Positions 50,895 through 56,814 of a DNA stretch of 56,814 nt are shown in pieces; positions within the stretch are counted from its first letter, which is position 1; every line of letters begins with the position of its first letter. This DNA comes from Opacimonas sp040514355. Lineage in GTDB: Bacteria > Pseudomonadota > Gammaproteobacteria > Enterobacterales > Alteromonadaceae. The stretch lies in NCBI GenBank assembly GCA_040514355.1, contig JBEVCF010000137.1:1-56814 (forward strand). The letters are read 5' to 3'. The notes under the pieces were generated by a model. That model made no database searches, was not told the origin of the DNA, and saw nothing but the letters and a program-made list of their open reading frames with translations. The position numbers were made by a program, and so were the translations under genes.

Positions 50895-52016
50895 ATGTTT
50901 GCAGAATCCCCGATTAAACGTAGAGAGTCCATTCGTATCAATGTCGGTTCGGTTCCGATTGGTGACGGCGCGCCCATTGCCGTGCAATCCATGACCAATA
51001 CACCGACCACCGATGTGGCTGCAACGGTGGACCAAATCAATCGCATTGTTGGTGTAGGAGGGGAAATCGTGCGCGTCTCTGTCCCAACGATGGATGCTGC
51101 TGAAGCCTTTAAAGAAATCCGCAAACAAGTATCCGTGCCATTAGTGGCCGATATTCATTTTGATTATCGCATTGCGCTAAAAGTGGCAGAGTACGGCGTT
51201 GATTGTTTGCGTATCAATCCTGGTAACATTGGTAACATGGATCGCGTGCGTTCGGTGGTGGATTGTGCCAAGGACAAGAATATCCCTATCCGCATTGGCG
51301 TGAACGGCGGTTCTTTAGAAAAAGATTTACAAGAAAAATACGGGGAACCCACACCTGAAGCGTTGGTTGAATCAGCCATGCGTCATGTCGATATTTTGGA
51401 CAAACTCAACTTTGATCAATTTAAAGTCTCGGTCAAAGCCTCAGATGTCTTTTTAGCCGTTGGTGCATACCGTCAACTCGCGCAGCAAATCAAACAACCT
51501 TTGCATTTAGGGATCACCGAAGCCGGAGGGCAACGTGCAGGGGCAGTTAAGAGTGCAGTGGGCTTGGGCATGCTGCTCGCCGAAGGAATTGGGGACACCT
51601 TGCGGGTATCTTTGGCTGCCGATCCGGTTGAAGAAATCAAAGTGGGCTTTGATATTTTAAAATCATTGCGCATTCGTTCGCGTGGGATTAATTTTATTGC
51701 TTGCCCGAGTTGTTCACGTCAGGAATTTGATGTGATATCCACGGTCAATGCCCTAGAGCAACGTGTTGAGGACATTCTTACGCCGATGGACGTATCGATC
51801 ATTGGTTGTGTGGTGAATGGCCCAGGAGAGGCCGAAGTTTCGGATTTAGGATTAACGGGCGCGCGTAATATGAGTGGTTTTTACCTAGACGGGGAACGTC
51901 AGCGTGAACGTATTGCAAACGATCAACTGGTAGACGTATTAGAGCAGAAAATTCGTGCCAAAGCAGCGCAAATGGATCCTAGCAAACGCATTGCTGTGAC
52001 CGAGGTCGAAAACTAA
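50895..52016 (+). CDS. ispG: 4-hydroxy-3-methylbut-2-enyl diphosphate synthase (flavodoxin)
   Basis: Penultimate step of the MEP isoprenoid pathway; [4Fe-4S] enzyme. The 373 residues (E. coli 372) show VQSMTNTPTTDV, RINPGNIG, and the cluster cysteines in ACPSCSRQEFD and IGCVVNGPGEA. Sits between rodZ and hisS as in E. coli. Confidence 0.97.
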   Translation: MFAESPIKRRESIRINVGSVPIGDGAPIAVQSMTNTPTTDVAATVDQINRIVGVGGEIVRVSVPTMDAAEAFKEIRKQVSVPLVADIHFDYRIALKVAEYGVDCLRINPGNIGNMDRVRSVVDCAKDKNIPIRIGVNGGSLEKDLQEKYGEPTPEALVESAMRHVDILDKLNFDQFKVSVKASDVFLAVGAYRQLAQQIKQPLHLGITEAGGQRAGAVKSAVGLGMLLAEGIGDTLRVSLAADPVEEIKVGFDILKSLRIRSRGINFIACPSCSRQEFDVISTVNALEQRVEDILTPMDVSIIGCVVNGPGEAEVSDLGLTGARNMSGFYLDGERQRERIANDQLVDVLEQKIRAKAAQMDPSKRIAVTEVEN

Positions 52017-52049
52017 GCAAAAAATAGCCTTTGCACTATACCTCATCAC

Positions 52050-52078
52050 AATAAGCCCTTATAATTAAGGGCTTATTT
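52050..52078 (+). terminator. Terminator-like hairpin between ispG and hisS
   Basis: Perfect 12-base arms (52050-52061 and 52066-52077) around TAAT, ending in ATTTGTTTG. hisS begins 28 bases later with no evident new promoter, so partial read-through is likely. Confidence 0.65.
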
Positions 52079-52105
52079 GTTTGACTTCCCAAAAGAGAAA
52101 AGTTC

Positions 52106-53380
52106 GTGGCCAAAACACTCCAAGCCATTCGCGGAATGAATGATTGCTTGCCAGACCAAACCGGTACTTGGCAATACGTTGAGAACATCCTGCGCCAAAC
52201 TGTGGCGCAATATGGATACCGTGAAATTCGCATGCCTATCGTGGAAAGCACAGAATTGTTCAAACGCTCGATTGGTGAAGTGACTGATATCGTTGAAAAA
52301 GAGATGTACACGTTTGAAGATCGCAATGGGGATTCTTTAACATTGCGACCTGAAGGGACGGCCAGTGCAGTACGTGCAGGCAATCAACACGGGTTAATTT
52401 ATAACCAACAACAGCGCTTGTGGTATTTAGGTCCGATGTTTCGCCACGAACGTCCACAAAAAGGACGCTATCGTCAGTTTCATCAATTTGGTGTTGAAGT
52501 ATATGGGCTTGCAGGACCTGATATCGACGCCGAGGTCATCGCATTATCCGCGCGTTTGTGGCAAGCCTTTGGGATCAGTGAACACGTGCGACTAGAGCTA
52601 AATTCCCTGGGTTCTAATGCGGCGCGAGCGGTTTATAAAGATAAACTTGTCGCTTATCTAGAACAGCATAAAGATGCGTTGGACGAGGATAGTCAACGCC
52701 GTATGTATACCAATCCTCTGCGTGTATTGGATAGCAAAAACCCAGACGTACAAGCGCTTGTCGCAAATGCTCCAAAATTACAAGACCATCTCGATCCAGA
52801 ATCAGCTGAACACTTTGCATTGCTCTGTCAGCGCTTGGACGAGCTAGGTATCAGCTACACTGTGAACCCTAATTTGGTGCGCGGCTTAGATTATTATAAT
52901 GCCACTGTATTCGAGTGGGTAACGGACACCTTAGGGGCACAAGGTACGGTTTGTGCCGGTGGACGTTATGATGGTTTAGTTGAACAACTTGGTGGCAAAG
53001 CCTCACCCAGTGTTGGCTTTGCGATGGGCATGGAGCGTTTAATTCTGATGTTAACGGAACTTGCGCTAACCGATGCAGTCCCAGCACCAGTAGATGTATA
53101 TGTTACCGCGCTTGGTGATGCCGCAGTCCCTTACGCTTTCAAAGTGGCCGAAACTTGTCGAGATGAGACGGCTTTGCGTATTCAGATGCACTGTGGTGGC
53201 GGGAATATGAAAAAACAAATGAAACGGGCAGATGCCTCAGGTGCCAAAGTCGCTCTCTTATTGGGAGAGAATGAAGCCAGCGAGCAGACTGTCACGATCA
53301 AATATATGAGTGGAGATGCAGCGCAAAGTCACTGTACATTGGCTGACTTAACCACTACTCTAGAACAATATTTTAAATAA
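52106..53380 (+). CDS. hisS: Histidyl-tRNA synthetase
   Basis: Charges tRNA-His; class II synthetase. The 424 residues (E. coli 424) start at GTG (AKTLQAIRGMNDCLPD) and contain motif 2 (WYLGPMFRHERPQKGRYRQF), the His-specific RGLDYYNATVFEW, motif 3 (VGFAMGMERL) and the C-terminal anticodon-binding domain (about 325-424). AAGAGAAAAG precedes the start. Confidence 0.97.
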   Translation: MAKTLQAIRGMNDCLPDQTGTWQYVENILRQTVAQYGYREIRMPIVESTELFKRSIGEVTDIVEKEMYTFEDRNGDSLTLRPEGTASAVRAGNQHGLIYNQQQRLWYLGPMFRHERPQKGRYRQFHQFGVEVYGLAGPDIDAEVIALSARLWQAFGISEHVRLELNSLGSNAARAVYKDKLVAYLEQHKDALDEDSQRRMYTNPLRVLDSKNPDVQALVANAPKLQDHLDPESAEHFALLCQRLDELGISYTVNPNLVRGLDYYNATVFEWVTDTLGAQGTVCAGGRYDGLVEQLGGKASPSVGFAMGMERLILMLTELALTDAVPAPVDVYVTALGDAAVPYAFKVAETCRDETALRIQMHCGGGNMKKQMKRADASGAKVALLLGENEASEQTVTIKYMSGDAAQSHCTLADLTTTLEQYFK

Positions 53381-53413
53381 GCACTTGGCAAACAAGTACC
53401 AAAGGAACCTTTT

Positions 53414-54046
53414 ATGGAACAATTCGCAACAGAAGAACAACAAGTCGAAGCCATTAAACGATTTTGGAAAGAGAACGGTTTAGCGATCGTGATCGGCGCC
53501 ATCCTTGGATTAGGCGCATTATGGGGCTGGCGTTATTACGACGAGTCACAAATTCAGGCCAAAGAAAGTGCCTCAGAATCTTACCAACAGTTGGTTACCA
53601 GTTTAACCGCTGAGTCAGGTCCTGAAGTGTTCACTGAATTTCTAGAGACAAATTCTGGTACTACTTATAGCACCTTGGCAAGTTTAATTGCTGCGCAAAC
53701 GGCGGTAAATGAAGGTGCGTTAGCAAGTGCTGCGGAGACATTAGTCACTGCAGCCCGTGATGCACAAGACCCGACGTTGACAGATTTAGTGAACTTACGT
53801 TTGGCGCGTGTTTACTATGGCCTAGAACAATATGATGATGCGTTGTCTGCACTGGCCAACATTGAAACGACTGCCTTCACTGCAACCGTCGCAGCTACCC
53901 GTGGTGACGTATTGGTTGCGAAAGGTGATTTTGCCGCTGCGACAAACGCTTATCAAGCATCGTTAGCAGCACAAGCAGATAGTAATGTGCAAATGCGTCT
54001 GGATGATGTTGCTCGTCTTGCTGCACAAGCAGCAACAGCAGGATAA
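53414..54046 (+). CDS. yfgM: YfgM, ancillary SecYEG translocon protein
   Basis: The 210 residues have a cytosolic N-terminus (EEQQVEAIKRFWKENG), a single membrane helix (about 19-38) and a periplasmic TPR-like domain. In E. coli YfgM associates with PpiD at SecYEG and affects chaperone networks. Length and position between hisS and bamB are conserved. AAGGAAC precedes the ATG; bamB follows after four bases. Confidence 0.93.
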   Translation: MEQFATEEQQVEAIKRFWKENGLAIVIGAILGLGALWGWRYYDESQIQAKESASESYQQLVTSLTAESGPEVFTEFLETNSGTTYSTLASLIAAQTAVNEGALASAAETLVTAARDAQDPTLTDLVNLRLARVYYGLEQYDDALSALANIETTAFTATVAATRGDVLVAKGDFAAATNAYQASLAAQADSNVQMRLDDVARLAAQAATAG

Positions 54047-54050
54047 CCTT

Positions 54051-55268
54051 ATGAATAAACGTGTATGGCGTACCAGTTTAGCGGTAGTAGGTGCATCACT
54101 GTGCTTGAGTGCGTGTAGCTCGGTACCAGTGGTAGGAGAGTGGTTCGCAGATGAGGCGGAATTAGAAGTCCGTGAGTTAGCTTCTATTCAGGCGACCAAA
54201 TCACTACAAGTTGCATGGCGCGCTCAAGCGGGCAATGGTATTGGCGACTTCTTTTCATCCCTACAGCCTGCTTATGCTGACGGTAAAGTGTTTGTCGCTA
54301 GTCGTGATGGTGTGGTTAAAGCGCTAGACGACTCGGGTAAAACACTGTGGCAGACGCGTATTGGCTCTGCTGGAGGCTGGTTTGGCGAAGGCGTTTCAGC
54401 AAAATTAGCTGGCGGTTTAACTGTGGGAGCTAATAAAGTATTTGTCGGCACCGAAGACGGTCGTCTACTGGGTTTAAATGTGGATTCGGGTGCCATTGAG
54501 TTTGATACCACAGTTGTGGGTGAAATTATCGCTAAACCGCAGATTGACTCAGGCATGGTGTTTGTGAATACGACTGCTGGGCGTTTGTTTGCACTAAACC
54601 TAGAAACGGGTGAAGAAGTGTGGATGCATGAATCAGATGTGCCGCCACTGTCACTGCGAGGTATTTCTACGCCAACAGTTACCAATGGTGGTGTATTAGT
54701 TGGTACGCCAACTGGCAAGTTACAAGTCAATATCATGGATAGCGGTTTGGTAGCGTGGGAAGCAACGGTCACTACGCCATCTGGCGCCACTGAATTGGAG
54801 CGTATCATTGATGTTGATTCGCAACCCATTATTGCACCAACCGGTATTGTATATATTGTGTCATTTAATGGTTCATTGGCTGCAGTTGAACTGCGCAGTG
54901 GTCGCGTGGTGTGGCAGCGTGAATACGCGAGTTATCGCAACTTAGCTTTAGCAGGTACACGTTTGGTCGTGACGACGGTCAATGGTTCTGTTTTTGCTTT
55001 GGATAGTCGTAATGGTGTGGAGATGTGGTCTCAATCGGGTCTAAAAGGAAGAAATCTGACAGCACCCGTAATACACAAGGGACAAGTTATCGTAGGTGAT
55101 AAGTTTGGCGTCGTACACAGCATTGATTTAAATGAAGGAACATTAACCGGACGTGCTATGCTCAATAATGACGAAGATGCACGATTTTATGCACCTGCCG
55201 TCATTGCCGGTGAGCAAATTGTGCTACAAAACGCACAAGGTAACGTATACGCGTTAACCATACAGTAA
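54051..55268 (+). CDS. bamB: Outer-membrane assembly lipoprotein BamB
   Basis: Lipoprotein of the BAM complex that inserts beta-barrels. The 405 residues begin with a lipoprotein signal (LSAC, Cys22), then a beta-propeller of eight WD-like PQQ repeats (for example ALDDSGKTLWQTRIG, ALNLETGEEVWMHES, ELRSGRVVWQREYA). The frame is open upstream inside yfgM, but ATG 54051 begins the signal peptide; it is four bases after the yfgM stop. Confidence 0.95.
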   Translation: MNKRVWRTSLAVVGASLCLSACSSVPVVGEWFADEAELEVRELASIQATKSLQVAWRAQAGNGIGDFFSSLQPAYADGKVFVASRDGVVKALDDSGKTLWQTRIGSAGGWFGEGVSAKLAGGLTVGANKVFVGTEDGRLLGLNVDSGAIEFDTTVVGEIIAKPQIDSGMVFVNTTAGRLFALNLETGEEVWMHESDVPPLSLRGISTPTVTNGGVLVGTPTGKLQVNIMDSGLVAWEATVTTPSGATELERIIDVDSQPIIAPTGIVYIVSFNGSLAAVELRSGRVVWQREYASYRNLALAGTRLVVTTVNGSVFALDSRNGVEMWSQSGLKGRNLTAPVIHKGQVIVGDKFGVVHSIDLNEGTLTGRAMLNNDEDARFYAPAVIAGEQIVLQNAQGNVYALTIQ

Positions 55269-55320
55269 TCATTTTTAGGGTTGTACATTAGCGACAACCC
55301 ACTTGTTCTAAGGAAACATC

Positions 55321-56766
55321 ATGTTACCTGTCATCGCCTTAGTCGGCAGACCCAACGTAGGTAAATCTACCTTATTTAATCGCTTAACCAATACCCGTGA
55401 TGCCCTTGTAGCGGATTTCCCTGGATTAACTCGGGATCGCAAATACGGACAAGCACAGGTAGATGGGCGTCAGTTCATTGTGATTGATACAGGCGGGATC
55501 ACGGGTGACGAAGAGGGCATTGATGCGGAGATGGCGGCACAATCGTTAATGGCCATTGATGAAGCGGATGTGGTGTGTTTCTTAGTCGATGCGCGGGCAG
55601 GTTTGACCCCTGCTGATCAGGGCATTGCGGATTATTTAAGGCGTCAAGATAAAACCGTCTACATTGTTGCGAACAAAGTGGATGGGATTGACGGTGACTC
55701 TGAATCAGCAGAGTTTTATGCGCTAGGCATGGGCGATGTCCAACAAATCGCAGCGGCTCATGGTCGCGGTGTGGCGCAACTACTCGACCTAACATTAGCG
55801 CCATTGACTGACGCATTTCCTGATATGACGGCTGAACCTGAAGCACGTGATGACGATGCTGATGATGCTCAAGCACAGTTGGACAAATTACTCAATCTAC
55901 CGATTAAGTTAGCCATTGTAGGCAAACCCAACGTGGGGAAATCCACCTTAACCAACCGTATTTTAGGTGAAGAACGCGTGGTGGTGTATGACCAACCCGG
56001 TACCACCCGAGATAGTATTTATATTCCCATGCAACGCGAAGACCGCGACTATGTATTGATCGACACCGCAGGGGTGCGCAAACGCAAAAAGATCCATGAG
56101 GCCGTCGAGAAGTTCTCTATCGTCAAAACCTTACAAGCGATTGAAGAATCAAATGTTGTCTTGTTGGTTATCGATGCGCGTGAAGGGATCACAGACCAAG
56201 ACCTAAGCTTACTGGGCTTTGTCCTTAATTCTGGTCGCTCGTTAGTGTTAGCCGTCAATAAATGGGATGGCCTTGATCAGTATGTCAAAGACGAGATCAA
56301 GCGCGAAATTGATCGTCGTTTAGGGTTTGTAGATTTTGCACGCTTGCATTTCATTTCAGCTTTACATGGCACGGGTGTGGGGCATTTATTTGAGTCTGTG
56401 CAAGAAGCGTATGCGTCTGCCACCAAGCGTATTAATACGTCGATGTTGACTCGGATCATGGAAATGGCACAGGAAGATCACAATCCACCGTTGGTACGTG
56501 GTCGTCGCGTGAAAATGAAATATGCGCACGCCGGTGGCTACAATCCACCTGTCATCGTGATCCACGGCAATCAAGTACAGGACTTACCCGATTCTTATAA
56601 GCGTTACTTGATGAATTACTTCCGCAAATCATTGCAGACCATGGGAACGCCGATCCGAATTGAATTCAGAGAAGGAGCTAATCCTTTTGAAGGCAAGAAA
56701 AACAAGTTATCGCTGTCTCAGGAACGTCAGCGCAAACGATTGATGGCGTTTCACAAGAAAAAATAA
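55321..56766 (+). CDS. der: Ribosome assembly GTPase Der (EngA)
   Basis: Double-Era-like GTPase needed for 50S maturation. The 481 residues carry two G domains: GRPNVGKST (about 8-16), DTGG and NKVD for the first; GKPNVGKST (about 200), DTAG and NKWD for the second; and a C-terminal KH-like domain (about 370-465). The acidic linker (EPEARDDDADDAQAQ) joins the two G domains. Last gene of the window; 48 bases follow with nothing recognised. Confidence 0.97.
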   Translation: MLPVIALVGRPNVGKSTLFNRLTNTRDALVADFPGLTRDRKYGQAQVDGRQFIVIDTGGITGDEEGIDAEMAAQSLMAIDEADVVCFLVDARAGLTPADQGIADYLRRQDKTVYIVANKVDGIDGDSESAEFYALGMGDVQQIAAAHGRGVAQLLDLTLAPLTDAFPDMTAEPEARDDDADDAQAQLDKLLNLPIKLAIVGKPNVGKSTLTNRILGEERVVVYDQPGTTRDSIYIPMQREDRDYVLIDTAGVRKRKKIHEAVEKFSIVKTLQAIEESNVVLLVIDAREGITDQDLSLLGFVLNSGRSLVLAVNKWDGLDQYVKDEIKREIDRRLGFVDFARLHFISALHGTGVGHLFESVQEAYASATKRINTSMLTRIMEMAQEDHNPPLVRGRRVKMKYAHAGGYNPPVIVIHGNQVQDLPDSYKRYLMNYFRKSLQTMGTPIRIEFREGANPFEGKKNKLSLSQERQRKRLMAFHKKK

Positions 56767-56814
56767 TTCGTCGCAAACGGTTTTCAACTCACATCCCTTT
56801 TAAGCTTGTTTTTA

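Noticed and set aside
55278..55300. Terminator between bamB and der
   Set aside because: Only a 7-base stem (GGGTTGT/ACAACCC) with no T run; too weak to list.
1..56814. tRNA genes, insertion sequences, prophage or integrative elements
   Set aside because: No cloverleaf with CCA-type end, transposase, integrase or flanking repeats was recognised on either strand by eye.

Overview
The window reads as chromosomal DNA of a marine-type gammaproteobacterium, most likely order Alteromonadales (Alteromonas/Glaciecola-like). This rests on gene order: nadC-pilA divergent from ampD-ampE-pdhR-aceEF-lpd; ygfB-pepP-ubiH divergent from 6S RNA; queA-tgt-yajC-secDF convergent with suhB; suhB divergent from trmJ-cysE-iscRSUA-hscBA-fdx; and ndk-rlmN-pilF-rodZ-ispG-hisS-yfgM-bamB-der. 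It is inferred from synteny and protein similarity recalled from memory, not from a database search. No tRNA, rRNA, insertion sequence, prophage or CRISPR array was seen. Three runs of exactly 10 N (5105, 33972, 38031) mark joins in a draft assembly. They break aceE and queA only on paper and hide about two residues of secD.

Layout. 124-1607: a type IV pilin and NadC on the minus strand. 1719-10271: ampDE, then the pyruvate dehydrogenase locus (pdhR, aceE, a triple-lipoyl aceF, lpd) with a clear PdhR operator. 10386-12329: three small genes (DUF1289, HDOD, DUF481 outer-membrane protein). 12455-16967, minus strand: serA, rpiA, fau, a nucleoside hydrolase and ribokinase, with the unmarked 6S RNA gene ssrS upstream at about 17056-17236. 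The nucleoside hydrolase, ribokinase and ribose-5-phosphate isomerase form a plausible ribose salvage route. 17373-22236: ygfB, pepP, ubiH and a PEP-CTERM-type initiating sugar transferase. 22295-27335, minus strand: the glyoxylate shunt (malate synthase G, a LysR regulator, isocitrate lyase). 27676-29040: a lipoprotein alkaline phosphatase behind a Pho-box-like promoter. 29164-33194, minus strand: a tight five-gene unit (K+ channel, DUF350, DUF1190 lipoprotein, glutathionylspermidine-synthase-like ATP-grasp enzyme, VC0807-like membrane protein). This is the least understood part of the window. 33623-39076: queA, tgt, yajC, secD, secF. 39144-46979: suhB, trmJ, cysE and the ISC iron-sulfur operon behind two tandem IscR sites, without iscX. 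47112-56766: ndk, rlmN, pilF (with a fused LysM domain), rodZ, ispG, hisS, yfgM, bamB, der.

Most of the window is core metabolism: pyruvate to acetyl-CoA, glyoxylate bypass, serine and one-carbon supply, Fe-S assembly, Sec export and outer-membrane assembly. The observations most worth checking are the regulatory sites (PdhR, MetJ-like box before serA, LysR-type inverted repeat before glcB, Pho box, IscR pair), the 6S RNA with its rearranged downstream genes, the five-gene channel/ATP-grasp unit, the near-identical second and third lipoyl domains of AceF, the unusual FAD motif of UbiH and the PilF-LysM fusion.
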